Of a stretch of DNA of 64,000 nucleotides, positions 44,690 to 55,626 are shown piece after piece. Origin of the DNA: Chara braunii. Its lineage: Eukaryota > Streptophyta > Charophyceae > Charales > Characeae. Both the position numbers and the translations under genes were made by a program. The stretch covers positions 3,480,642 through 3,544,641 of the forward strand of contig BFEA01000053.1 of the NCBI GenBank assembly GCA_003427395.1, given 5' to 3'. Numbering within the stretch: the stretch's first letter is position 1; the number at the start of each line of letters is the position of its first letter. A model generated the notes under the pieces. The model searched no databases. It saw nothing but the letters and a program-made list of their open reading frames with translations, and was not told where the DNA came from.

Positions 44690-45835
44690 TGCTGGCAACT
44701 AGAATGTACTGATACACAACCAAGTGCAAGAGTTGGAGAAGCCAAGTGGAAAATAAGACTAGACACATGCACATGAGTAGAAAAGCACACTATAACGTAG
44801 CGGAACACAACCAAGTCCAGGAGTAGGAGAAACTAAGCGGAAAGCAGGACTAGATACAACACATCAAGGTGTAAAAGCAGGAGAAACCAATGGCTAACGA
44901 GACTAAACACATACTCATGAGTAGGAAAGCACACTCGAATGTATAGGAATACAACCTAGTGCAAGAGTGAGGGAAACCAAGTGAAAAACAAGACTAGACA
45001 CCTACACATGCATACAAAGCACACTAGAATGTAGTGAAATACAACCAAGAGCAAGAGTAGAACAGACCAACTGAAAAAGAAGAGTAGACACATGCACATG
45101 AGTAGGAAAGCACACTAGAATGTAGCGGACTACAACCAGGTGCAAGAGTAGGAGAAACCAAGTAAAAAACAAGGATGTACACCTACGCATGGGCAGGAAA
45201 GCATACTAGAATGTAGCGGAACACATCCAGCTTCAAGAGTAGGAGAAACCAAATGGCTAACAAGATTAAACACATGCTCATGAGTAGGAAGCACACTAGA
45301 ATGTAGCGGAATACAACCAAGTGCAAGAGTAGGAGAAGCCAAGTGAGGAACAACACCGAACACCGACTCACGAGTAGAAAAGCACACTGGAATGTAGCGA
45401 AATTCAACCAAGTGCAAGAGTAGGAGAAACCAAGTGAAAAACAAGACTAGACGCATGCACATGAGTAGGAAAGCACACTCGATTGTAGTGGAATACAACC
45501 AGGTGCAAGAGTAGGAGAAACCAAGTGGAAAACAAAACGATACATCTACACATGAGTAGGAAAACAAAATAGAACGCAGTTGATTACAACGAGATGCAAG
45601 AGCAGGAGAAGCCAAGTGGAAAACAAAACCATACACATGCACATGAGTAGGAAGGCACACTAGAATGTAGGGGAACATAACCAAGTGCAAGAGTAGGAGA
45701 AACCAATCGGAAAACAAAACCATACACATGCACATAAGTAGGAAAGCACATTAGAATGTAGCAGAACATAACCAAGTGCAAGTGTAGAAGCAACCAAACA
45801 AAAAACGAGACCATACACATGCACATGAGTAGGAT
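44690..45835. repeat. About 90-bp satellite
   Basis: Around 13 copies of a unit with ACAACCAAGTGCAAGAGTAG, GAGAAACCAAGTGGAAAACA, AGACTAGACACATGCACATG and AGTAGGAAAGCACACTAGAA. Minus-strand frames (VCFPTHVHVY, FTWFLLLLHLV repeats) are open because the unit is close to 90 bp, a multiple of three; there is no sign of selection for coding. Confidence 0.92.
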
Positions 45836-46745
45836 CAAAGTAGCGATTTACTCACAAGTGGAAGAATGGACAAACATGGAGAGAAAGATAACGAGACACA
45901 CTCACAATGCTAGTAGAAACACGAATCAAAGTAGCGATTTACTCATAAGTGGAAGAATGGATAAAACATGGAGAGAAAGATGGGAAAACACACTCACAAT
46001 GTTAGTAGGAGCAAGAATCAAAGTAGCGATTTACTCACAAGTGGAAGAATGGATAAAACGTGGAGAGAAAGATGAGAAAGAGAAAGATGAGAAAACACAC
46101 TCACAATGTTAGTAGGAGCACGAATCAAAGTAGCGATTTACTCACACGTGGAAGAATGAACAAAACATGGAGAGACAGATGAAGAAACACACTCACAATG
46201 CTAGTAGGAACAAATATGAAAGTAGCGATTTACTCACATGTGGAAGAATGGACAAACATGGAGAGAAAGATGAGCAAACACACTCACAATGNTAGTAGGA
46301 GCAAATATNAAAGTAGCGATTTACTCACATGTGGAAGAATGGACAAACATGGAGAGAAAGATAAGCAAACACACTCACAATGCTAGTAAAAGGAAGAATC
46401 AAAATAGCGATTTACTCACAAGTGGAAGAATAGACAAAATATAAAGAGAAAGATGAGGAAACACACTCACAATGCTAGCAGGAGCAAAAATTAAAGTAGC
46501 GCTTTACCCACAAGTAGAAGAATGGATAAAACATGCAGAGAAAGATGAGGAAACACACTCACAATGCTAGTAGAAGCAAAAATCGAAGTAACGATTTACT
46601 AACAAGTGGAAGAATGGACAAAACATGCAGAGAAAGATGAGGAAACACACTCGCAATGCTCATAGGAGCAAGAATCAAAGTAGCGATTTACTCATAAGTG
46701 GAAGAATTGACAAACATGGAGAGAAAGGTGAGGTAACACACTCAT
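45836..46745. repeat. About 105-bp satellite, main array
   Basis: Eight to nine copies of a unit with AAAGTAGCGATTTACTCACA, AGTGGAAGAATGGACAAA, CATGGAGAGAAAGATGAG and AAACACACTCACAATGCTAG. It directly follows the 90-bp array. One copy carries an AGAAAGATGAGAA internal duplication near 46075. Confidence 0.92.
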
Positions 46746-46960
46746 AGTCAGAGATGAGCAACGGGTACCCAGACTCGCACCCAACTGCACCCACCCAACC
46801 CACAAGGCGCTGGGTCAGGTGTGGGTGTAGGAAAGCTGGTCTGGGTGGCAGGTGGGTGGCAGGTGGGTCAATGCTCTGCCTGGGTAACCCAAATGGGTGG
46901 CTGGCAGGTGGGTCTGGGTCACTCGGTCGGGTAACCGACAAGATATAGCACCCCCCCCCG
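46746..46960. repeat. GGGT/ACCC word cluster interrupting the satellite
   Basis: The satellite breaks at CACTCATAGT and is followed by CAGAGATGAGCAACGGGTAC and a stretch rich in GTGGGT, CTGGGT and ACCCA words up to GGGTAACCG. Ends like CAGAGATG-GCAA with such subterminal words occur in plant hAT elements, but no matching right end was found. Confidence 0.4.
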
Positions 46961-48239
46961 TCTCCCCCCACTCTAGGCCCTTCTAAAAAAAAAACGTGTG
47001 TGAACATCCTGAAAGTTGGAGTCGGAATAAAGAAGTTTCAATCCTCGCACGAGAAAAACCCTTGCAAGCCTGCCTCCAGGGGCACACCGTGGCATTTGGC
47101 CTCCCTGAACCATTTTCATATGCAGAAAAAACCAAAACAATGTCGGGTTATCTTTCCATGTTCTATCCAACAATTCATTCTCATTTTGCATATTTGCGGA
47201 GTAGTGGACTGAGGCCGAATGCCGCGGTGTGCCACTGGCGGCTGGATGTCTGGAAGTCGAGCGTACCTACTCACATCAGGCAACAAAGTTCGCTCCGGAT
47301 TTCGAATTTGTTTTGGTGTGAATTTTTTCGCCATCACAGAAGGACGACGCAAGTGGTAGCTGCCACACTGCTGGGATGAAGACGGAGGGGGGCGATGAGG
47401 TGGCACCGTGGCAGAGAGCAACATTCTCAACATGCTGCAAGCTATGAGTGAGGGTGAGAGGGAGGGGTGACCTCCCGAAAGAAAGGGAACAGCAGCGGAG
47501 CGAGGAGTCACGGCACTATCGAGGCACTTGGGAGGTTAGTTTTTTTTTCTCTCTCTCACANNNNNNNNNNNNNNNNNNNNNNNNNNNNNNNNNNNNNNNN
47601 NNNNNNNNNNNNNNNNNNNNNNNNNNNNNNNNNNNNNNNNNNNNNNNNNNNNNNNNNNNNNNNNNNNNNNNNNNNNNNNNNNNNNNNNNNNNNNNNNNNN
47701 NNNNNNNNNNNNNNNNNNNNNNNNNNNNNNNNNNNNNNNNNNNNNNNNNNNNNNNNNNNNNNNNNNNNNNNNNNNNNNNNNNNNNNNNNNNNNNNNNNNN
47801 NNNNNNNNNNNNNNNNNNNNNNNNNNNNNNNNNNNNNNNNNNNNNNNNNNNNNNNNNNNNNNNNNNNNNNNNNNNNNNNNTTCCCGCCATGTCATCACCC
47901 CGTACATGTTTCCCCGCCAGGATTTTTTTTCCTCCCCCTTCCAGAATCTTTTTTTTTTTATAGTATTTTACTCATTTGTAACTCCTGAGTTCGAACTGAG
48001 GTCTGTATTTCAACATTTCAAGGGTGTACGGACTGAGCAGAGCCCTGTTGAATCTATTAACCACCAACCTCCTATGGTTGAATGGCACCCACACATAACT
48101 GGTATCAAGCTGATGTCGCTTGTTGCTACCGTCCCCACCCACTGAATAGAACGTCTGGCCATTAAAACTGTTTTGGTGCAACTTTCAGTCTACATACAAC
48201 AGTAATGACCAGGTGTTCTATCCGGGCGAAGACAATAGC
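46961..48239. other. No gene recognised; 320-bp assembly gap
   Basis: Short frames without motif. N run 47561-47880, entered from a pyrimidine/CT tract, so a microsatellite is probably collapsed there. Confidence 0.5.
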
Positions 48240-48345
48240 TGCAGCTGGCCAAGGGTTGTAGTGGTTGTGAGGCTAACGATGCCCGTTCAAGGTTGTGCGT
48301 GCACTTGGGGTCTGACGCCATAAATTACACGTTGTTCAATAACTA
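48240..48345 (+). repeat. tRNA-derived SINE-like unit, copy 1
   Basis: GTTGTAGTGGTTGTGAGGC resembles a pol III A box region and CGTTCAAGGTT, about 30 bp downstream, a B box. The unit ends ACACGTTGTTCAATAACTAC, shared with the copy at 48525. Aligned bases run across both boxes and the tail. Confidence 0.45.
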
Positions 48346-48524
48346 CAGTGAAGGCCTCTTGGAGCCCGCAGGCAGTTGGCCCGCCTTGGAGTGACCTGGG
48401 GCTGCGTATTGTTCGAGCGGAGTGTGTTGACTGCCGTGTCCATGGTGTGGTGTTGTGTGTGTGGTGTGAGTTCAAGGACGCTGCAGCCCTCGAGGGGGCC
48501 TGGATATCACGACCAATAATACCT

Positions 48525-48655
48525 CCAAGAGTTGTACTGGTTAGTACTGGTTACGAGACTTCGTTCGTGGGGCTTAGGGCATCGGTTCGAGGCCATGCAT
48601 GCATGGCGGGGCCTGATGCCCTAACATACACGTTGTTCAATAACTACTAACGACT
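48525..48655 (+). repeat. tRNA-derived SINE-like unit, copy 2
   Basis: CTGGTTAGTACTGG is A-box-like, and GGTTCGAGGCC (about 48574) is a perfect B box (GGTTCGANNCC). The tail CTGATGCCCTAACATACACG plus TTGTTCAATAACTAC matches copy 1. The two copies are about 310 bp apart in the same orientation. Confidence 0.5.
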
Positions 48656-48999
48656 GGGTGGTAACAGGCTCAGTTTCTTGGCTGTTTAGTGCAATTACTG
48701 CACTGTGGAATTTCTCAAGTGCGTGCTCTTCTGGCATGAAGGCATTCACGATAGGCTCAACTGCTATTCGACAACTCTACTGGCTGGCAACCATGCATGA
48801 TTGAGTGTCCCCCACCACCCGCACCCCTCTCTCATTATTGAAGTTGATGTATGTGTCGCTATTGAACTTGGTTGTTATATTACTCCCAACAAATGGTCAA
48901 ATGGTAGGCAGTATGTTGTTATGGTGTCGTGGGCTTTTTCTCCGCATTTTTTTTTCTTCTTACGAACGACCTTCCCTCATCTTCTGAATCTTTTTCGAC

Positions 49000-49064
49000 C
49001 TAGGCTACCAGCCGGGCCGCCCGGGTCCCAGGTGGCCAGCCCGTGCAAGGACCCGGGAAGGTCC

Positions 49065-49103
<39 letters not shown>

Positions 49104-49285
49104 GGAAAAAATAGTACTGTTATGCAAAAAAATAAACTGAACAACTTTTGCCTCAAGGTCACATCGAAATTCTTCACCAAATTTAGAATAAAAATTAAAT
49201 TTTAAGAATAAAGTTTTTATTTTTATGTTTTTATTTTTTTTTGGCCCGGCCGTGCAAGTGACCCCGAGCCACTCTGGTAACCTAG
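49000..49285. mobile_element. hAT-type MITE, copy 2 (GGCCCGGGCC arms)
   Basis: A 286-bp non-coding element with terminal inverted repeats CTAGGCTACCAG / CTGGTAACCTAG (one mismatch) and a perfect 8-bp target duplication TTTTCGAC (48992-48999 and 49286-49293). The left arm is built from GGGCCGCCCGGGTCCC and similar words, and GGCCCGGCC opens the right arm. The AT-rich core contains AACTGAACAACTTTTGCCT and ATCGAAATTC, shared with the MITE at 57190. A poly-A run of about 30 bases lies between arm and core. Confidence 0.9.
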
Positions 49286-49399
49286 TTTTCGACTATTTTT
49301 TCATAGTCTTTCTCTTCCTCATATTGTTGTTTATAGTTCAAAAAAAAAAAACAGATTGTACCTGATGCTACATAGTTCTATTGTGATCGATGAAGGGAT

Positions 49400-49830
49400 G
49401 CATATCGACCACTTTACCCGACGTCAAAAATCCATGGGACCGGTAGCACAGGACCATAAGGGCTACCGGTAGCACAGTGTGGAGAACCAGCAAAGTGGCA
49501 AAAATGAAACATGGGATAAATTGTCGCTACAAGTTATTTCGCAATTGAAAAAAAAAAAAATTTAAATATATTTTTCCTGAAAAGATCACGACCAAATCTC
49601 CCGACTCTTCAATTTGCAAACTTATTTATGAGTTTTTCTTCTGAGCGTGAAAAATCGTTGTAATTGGAGTACTTTTCTCGTTGGCCAACAAGTTGTGAAG
49701 TGGCAAAAATAAAAAATGTGACAAATTGGTACGGTAGTTATTTCATGGTCTAAATGCTTTTTTTTTTCCTGATATTTTTCATGGAAAGATCACGACCTGA
49801 CCTACAACATATCGGATTTTGTTTTTAATT
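49400..49830 (+). repeat. Repeat X, copy 1
   Basis: Matches the interior of the element at 55627-56211. Shared stretches include GGTAGCACAGGACCAT-like and GGTTACCAGTAACACAG-like palindromic words, then TACTTTTCTCGTTGGCC, TGGCAAAAATAAAAAATGTGA, TTATTTCATGG and GATCACGACCTGA-C/T-CTAC. A ~190-bp internal duplication is present in both copies. Terminal repeats were not found here. Confidence 0.7.
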
Positions 49831-50290
49831 CTTCATAGCAAAAAAAATCAGTTGTCCCTAACCGGAAATATGACTTATATACATACATATCTGACGGTGC
49901 GTTATGTTCGAAGCAAGACGGTAGTAAGTGCAGTCAGATTGTCTACTCCTTATCAAATTGGTGTGAAACTAGCATTGATTAGTATTAAATTATCATTAAT
50001 TAGCAGTTGATAACAATGGGCGAATTTAATTATAAACGATTATTTATACCATTTTCGGTCGGATAGAACGCATGGTCATTATCGTTGTAGCTGAACGCGA
50101 AGTTATGTCAAATACAACTATAAGGAAGGGGCACTTCTATTCAGGTACTGGTTTCTCGAACCCTTTTCTTTATGTGTCAACGATAACTTGATTTGAAAGA
50201 GGGAAAAAAAAAAAAAAAAACCTTGGCGTTAAAAGAAAAAACGAGAAGAAAAAAAAAACGAAAAGAATGAAATTAGAATATTTTTAAACA

Positions 50291-50394
50291 GCGTTCTTCA
50301 CGACATCTGTTAAAATTGGAACGATACAAAGAAGATTGGCATGACCTCTACGCAAGAATAACATGCATTAATCGAAAAGTGGTTTAAAATGTTT
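50291..50394 (+). pseudogene. U6 snRNA pseudogene
   Basis: About 104 bp match U6 spliceosomal RNA along its length: TAAAATTGGAACGATACA, AGAAGATT, GCATG, CGCAAGAATAACATGCAT and AATCGA. Two functional motifs are changed: the ACAGAGA box reads ACAAAGA and the AGC triad reads GGC. Most differences from the conserved U6 sequence are transitions. No TCCCACATCG-type upstream element and no T-run terminator are present. It may have been inserted by retroposition or be an old gene copy. Confidence 0.82.
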
Positions 50395-50571
50395 AACAAC
50401 AAATTAAAAAATATATAAACAACAATAATTGATTTGTAGTACGATTTACTTGGAATGAGAAGCTAATAGCAGTAGGTTAATTCTCGTGATTTGAAAATTT
50501 ATAACACCATGGGCACATGCGGTTGTATTGTCTTGGCTTTAAGCCGTGTTTTGTTACTCCTACCTCCCATG

Positions 50572-50650
50572 GAATTAGAGGAAAAAACATGTAGGTTCTG
50601 GAATTAGAGGAAAAAACATGTAGGTTCTGGAATTAGAGAAAAAAACATGA
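50572..50650. repeat. 30-bp triplicate
   Basis: Three tandem copies of GGAATTAGAG-G/A-AAAAAACATG plus TAGGTTCT. Confidence 0.9.
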
Positions 50651-50660
50651 ATGTCATGGT

Positions 50661-50865
50661 TATTGCAGATGACTGGAGGGTGGCCAGAGGAAAATGGTGA
50701 GAGCGGAGAGAAAGGAAGGGTGTGTGGCAGAGGTAGTGCTTTTACCGTACTCACTGATGCATTTACCAGATCATTACAGATGATGGGAGGGTGGGCAGAA
50801 AGAATTGGTGAGGGCAGAGAAAAAGGAAGGTGTATGGAAGGGGTAATGATTATTTGGGGGTCTAA
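50661..50865. repeat. About 105-bp tandem duplication
   Basis: Two diverged copies of a segment with CAGATGA, GGAGGGTGG, CAGA, TGGTGAG, GAGAAA and GGAAGG; a short frame over it is incidental. Confidence 0.75.
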
Positions 50866-51422
50866 GTTCTCATGCTTGTTCTGCAGGGAATGAACAATGA
50901 AAGAGAATTTTATCCTCGTGCTAGATATCAGTGCACTGGAATGAAGAGTGAGTGACGTTGCAAGTGCACAGTGACATCGTCAAGTTCAGTCGGTGAGATT
51001 TTACACTCCCCTACATTGAGAATGTTGAGGACTCAGTTCTAGATTTATCTTTTTTCAAACTCAAGTCTATATAGATCTTTTTTCAAACTTCATAGAGTGT
51101 CCATTTTCTGTGTTTTGGTGGTTGCTGATGGGTGCAGGAATTACTACCCCAGTAACCCTGCTCAGCAGACGGTGAATTGTTTGGTAAAATGACAGATGTC
51201 GGCGCTGGCTCTTGCTCTACGTTGTCGAAGCCGAACATTGTGAAACTGAAAAATATGATTCACGGTCTTTGCAAAAAGGTGGGCCTGGTGCGCAGTACAT
51301 GCTCAAAGAAGAAGAAAAACAGCTCTACCTAATGTTGGCGGAGATTTACGCTTGTCTGCCACTAAGACAAGACGTAAGGGAGTTTTGACTCCGGTTATGG
51401 ATCTTGTAAGAAGTGTCATAAT

Positions 51423-53241
51423 ATGTATACATACGAAATGCGTAATGGGACTAGCTCATTAAATGACCACAAATGTCAATTGTTGGCGGCCGACGCCTGC
51501 ACAATGCGATTATTCACAATAACGTTTGAGCCAACCATATTTCAAAAGTGGAAGGTTGCAAGGGCGACTACAAGGATGCGTTGTGAGGATTTGAGACCGT
51601 ATTCCATGGTAGAGGATCCAGGGTTTCGTCACTACTTGCAGGTTATTCATGACATTGTGATTAGTGTTGGAAGGGTCATGAAGGTGGATTATTTAATTTT
51701 TTCACGCTTCATGGTGAAGCGTCAAGTGATGAGCGATGTCGAATCCCTCCTCGATGTCGTCGGAGCAAAGATGAAAAAACACTTTGCTGATAAGATGTAC
51801 GCAGGGTTCACCGTTGACCTGTGGACGGACTCGATTAAGAGAATGTTTTTCATGTCGATCATAATTTACTATATCGACAACGCTGTGAAACTTCACGTAC
51901 AGACGCTTCAAGTGCAACCATTGCGTGATGAATCGCACACGGTTGTTCGTGTTTTGAAATCATTCAAGGAATGCCTTCAGGATTTTTGGTAAAGTGATAT
52001 TGAAAGGTGTGTTGTATGTTCAGACAGGCGGTCGAATATGTATTGGGGTGAGGGTATCCACAACAATTTCAAATGGCTTCCATGCAACGATCACAAGATT
52101 GTGACGGTGTTGACCACGGTGTTGAACAAGACCACAACCTCAACAAATGGGATCAAGTCAGCGTCGTTTTACAAATTTAAGGATGTTGCACCCGAAGTAT
52201 TCGAGTTAATCGAGAATTGCAAAGAACTTATTCGGTATGTCAAACAATCAAACCTGCAAAGGGCGTTGAAAAACACTCTGAAGCAGGAGAATGTGACAAG
52301 CTGGAATTCATTGTTGCGCATGCTCAAGAATGTCAGTAAGAGTTATGAGGAAGCGTTAAATATTCTCATTAACCGAGGTGGGAAAAATTATATATTGATA
52401 TCACAAATCAATAGAGAGTTGTTGGAGGAAGTAGTATGTTTCCTTGATCATTTAGAAAAGGCTACATTGAAATTAGAGAGTTACCTCCAACCTGTTCTCC
52501 ATTGCGTGATCTTCGAGCGGAATGAGTTGCTTCTACATAGTGAAACTTGCCCGGAATCTGGAAAGGAAGTTGATACTCCACCCGATTCCAACAACATTGT
52601 AACTATCAAAAAAATGATTAGAGACACACTGATGAAGAAATGGTCTCTGGAAAATTTAATTGTTGTAGATGCCTTGCTTGATCCGCGACAAAAAGACAGG
52701 TTGGAGATTTTTTATGTTTCATTCGTACAAGACTACAAGTGAAACATGGGAACACTCAACTGAAGGCGATCATGCAGAATGTTGCCATGAGTACGAAGGA
52801 AGAATCGAATGTGTCCGAAGTCGAGGTTGTGAAGGAGCGTCCAACAAAAAGAACAAGGGGAAGATCGTGGATGTGTAGCTCAGATAAGGTGGATGAAGTA
52901 ACACCACGAAGGGAAGGAACATTGAAGATGAGCATCCCTTAAAGGGTTCAAAACAAGTTTGAATATTATTTCCCGTTAAAGTTAATAGAGGAGGAAAAAT
53001 ACATTTTTGACCTCCTTTTACGGTGGAAAGCCAAAGGCATGGTGGTTACGGTAGAGGATTTTCGGATATTGCGTCCTCCATTGCCTATCCTGGCGCTGGC
53101 TGTCGCGCGTCACTGTGTGTCCCCGCATCGCGCTCAAAGAGCGAGTGCAATTTCTCTGATGCATTGAACACATTGACGAAGGAAAGGAACTTGCTTAGCG
53201 CTTCAATGGTCAACTACATTCTTTTTGTTAGATCAAGATAG
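51423..53241 (+). pseudogene. hAT-superfamily transposase, decayed
   Basis: The first frame (51423-51992) has the hAT core signature: CEDLRPYSMVEDPGFRHYLQ, then YAGFTVDLWTDSIKRMFFMS and YYIDNAVKLHVQTLQV. A single in-frame TAA at 51990 leads into ERCVVCSDRRSNMYW and WLPCNDHKIVTVLTTVL (the DNAxNM and C-x2-H region of relatives), ENVTSWNSLLRMLKNVSKSY and VDALLDPRQKD. After frameshifts near 52740 and 53000 the C-terminal dimerisation segment follows: VPASRSKSECNFSDALNTLT, NLLSASMVNYILFVRS. It is the only transposase in the window that could fit the 8-bp target duplications of the MITEs, but a direct link is not shown. Confidence 0.85.
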
Positions 53242-53249
53242 GACCTCAG

Positions 53250-54097
53250 TAATGCACAGTGTGGTAGGAGGTTGCGGGTTCCACTTTGTCGCCTCATGCA
53301 AAGTATGTTATTTCGCGCTCTTATAGCGCATAGCCATTCGCATACCGGTTGTTGTGGGTTGGGGACTGTTTGAGGGGGGGATCGGGTCTTCAATCTGTGG
53401 TCTGCCCTTTGGTTGGGTGCTGGGGTATGCGCAAGCAGTGGTGGTATTTGCGCCAACGCGGAGAAAGAGGCCTGGTGCGATGTTTGGGGACCCCAAAATT
53501 AACAAGTAACGGGCTGGAGTTTGAATAGCACCAACACAGAAAGGACGTACCGGAATCATGAATGTATGGATCAACAATATACAGAGCATAGCGCATGGGA
53601 AGAGGGGGGGGTAGGGGGAATTGGGTTCGGGAAGGGGTGCCTTGGACAGGGTACTTCCATAGCAGGGACGAACACCCTATGCTATCGGGATGATTGGGTG
53701 TGGTATGCCTCCCGATCACGATGTCCTTGGGAAAGCCATCTACTGAGTTCGGGTGTGCTCTGCCAATTGTCGCACATGGCCGAGAAGTGTTGGCTTCGGT
53801 TATTACCTTTCCATCTTCCAAGGTATGTGAGGTTGAATGTTTGTCTATTGAGAGTCTCATCTGGTTCCATGAGTATGTGAATGTGTTAGGGGCTGTGGGA
53901 AGTGATGGGGCATAAGATACCGTAGGTGGCAGCGTCGTCAGAGGGGTCTGGCTTGGCGTGTGTAGTACCCGCTCCGAAAGCGTAGGAAGGTTGGCGCGTC
54001 GGTCCTCCTGGCGGGGTTGCCATCTACGGTCGAGCGACAGGGTCCCCCCTAAGACTGTCTCTAGCCTGCACAACCTTTTATTAAAAAAAAAAAAAAA
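53250..54097 (+). other. Unassigned segment ending in poly-A
   Basis: About 850 bp between the hAT relic and a 16-bp A run (54083-54098) that abuts the 105-bp satellite. A 227-codon minus-strand frame (53390-54073) has no motif. The terminal A run in the satellite is compatible with the 3' end of a non-LTR retroposon, but no coding evidence supports that. Confidence 0.3.
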
Positions 54098-54250
54098 ATG
54101 GACAAAACATGGAGAGAAAGATGAGGAAACACACTCACAATGTTAGTAAAAGCAAAAACCAAAATAGCGATTTACTCATAAGTGGAAGAATGGACAAAAC
54201 ATAGAGAGAAAAATGAGGAAACACACTTACAATGCTAGTAGGTGCACGAA
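54098..54250. repeat. 105-bp satellite, orphan copies
   Basis: About one and a half copies of the unit of 45836-46745 (GGACAAAACATGGAGAGAAA, ACACACTCACAATG, AGCGATTTACTCATAAGTGG), 7.35 kb from the main array. Confidence 0.9.
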
Positions 54251-54595
54251 AGCCGCTCATTTCTTCAATCATGAAGGGTCATCTTGGGTTGTGTTGCAGG
54301 TCTAGAGACTGGTCAGAAACAAACCTCTATGGTTTGTACTTCAAACCATCAAAACATAAAATATCAATCAACTCTATTAGAAAAGAAAAAATCGTTGAGA
54401 AGACTAATAACGGGAGACCAAAGAAGAAATTTCAGTGGGCATTAATGAGATCTCGATAATGATGAAAGTTATTGGTCGACTCAAAGATGATGATGGACAA
54501 ATCGATGCGTTCAAGAAGGTTGTTGAATCTACTAAGAGTGGTAAAATTAAATTGAGATTTGCATCAACTCATCATTTTTTAGAAAGATAATTACT

Positions 54596-55626
54596 ATGTC
54601 AATGAGAAAATATAAACCCAAGGGAGTGAAGAAGAACCTGATAGTCATTTTAGTAAAAAAATATTATGATGAAGCATTGAAAAAGGAAATGAGAATCATC
54701 AAAGCACTAAGGGAGTCAAAAACATTTGGGAATAGGGTCACTGGAGAGAGAATTGACATAATGAAGATTGATTCATATAAGTTTATTTATCCAAAGGAAA
54801 ATGAATATATCTTAAAGTTGTGTTAGAAATTATCTGGTGTTTTTTCCTTTAATGATGAGGAGAAAAGACGATTAGATGTAGACATGATTAAAATGATAAA
54901 GATCTGGACAGTAGATCATATCCCTTGGAATCATAGACCAACTAAATATGCCTGAAGAAAAGAAGCAGAAGTGGTGACATATCGTGATAAAAAATTTTCT
55001 ACTAATGTTGTACAACCTACTGACGAACCCTATGCTAATCACTGGTTTTGCTTTTGGAAACCAGGAGGTGGTTTGAGATGGATACAAAATTTTCAAAAGT
55101 TAAACTTAGTGACGGTACGTGATGCAGGTAGCTTCCCTAATTATGGTTCTCTTTCTAAGTCTTTTGTTAATCGGTATATTTATTCGTTAATTAATTTATA
55201 TTCAACCTATGATCAATTTTTTGTTTATCCTAGTAATCGACACATGACTGTTATGCACACACCAAGAGGACTTATCAAGATGTGCGTGGTACCACAAGGG
55301 TGAACTAATGGGGTGGCAGTGGTGCAAAGGGATATGATCCAAGTCATACATGATATTTCTCATGAAATAACCAATCTTTATATTGATGATAATGTAGTAA
55401 AATGACCTTTAGTAAGAGATGAGACACTGGTTGATGGTGGGGTTACCAAGTTTGTTTAGGAACATGTTAAAGGAGTAAAGCTGGTCCTAGAAAGACTTCA
55501 AAAATACAATCTGATTGTAAGTGGAGAAAAGTCAGAAGTAACCATTCTAGGTTTTAAATATTGCTTTAAGGGTAGGAGTCCCGACCCCAAGAAAATAAAT
55601 AAAATCCTTAACTAACCCTTGCCTCT
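54596..55626 (+). pseudogene. Ty3/gypsy reverse transcriptase, second lineage
   Basis: Recognisable segments are FCFWKPGGGLRWIQNFQKLN, a DAGSFPNYGSLSKSFVNRYI stretch, YSTYDQFFVYPSNRHMTVMH, TPRGLIKMCVVPQG, then after a TGA TNGVAVVQRDMIQVIHDISH and EITNLYIDDNVVK with YIDD at 55379-55390, and VKLVLERLQKYNLIVSGEKS plus LGFKYC. Order and spacing follow gypsy RT, but the sequence is far from the chromovirus and resembles pol lineages I associate with fungi and lower plants. Stops sit where relatives have W (PQG-W-TN, FV-W-EHV, ILN-W-PLP). Confidence 0.8.

Noticed and set aside
45130-45838. Long hydrophobic minus-strand frames (FTWFLLLLHLV repeats)
   Set aside because: The frames coincide with a 90-bp satellite, whose unit length keeps the frame open; copies vary without sign of coding constraint.
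45836-46745. Regular repeats as a possible CRISPR array
   Set aside because: Units of about 105 bp are contiguous without unique spacers, in clearly eukaryotic sequence; an ordinary satellite.
46748-46960. Left end of an autonomous hAT element (CAGAGATGAGCAACGGGTAC)
   Set aside because: Resembles such ends, but no matching right end or target duplication was found, so it is reported only as a word cluster.
53390-54073. 227-codon minus-strand frame
   Set aside because: No motif, low-complexity Pro/Thr/Ser composition and no second copy. Kept only as unassigned sequence.
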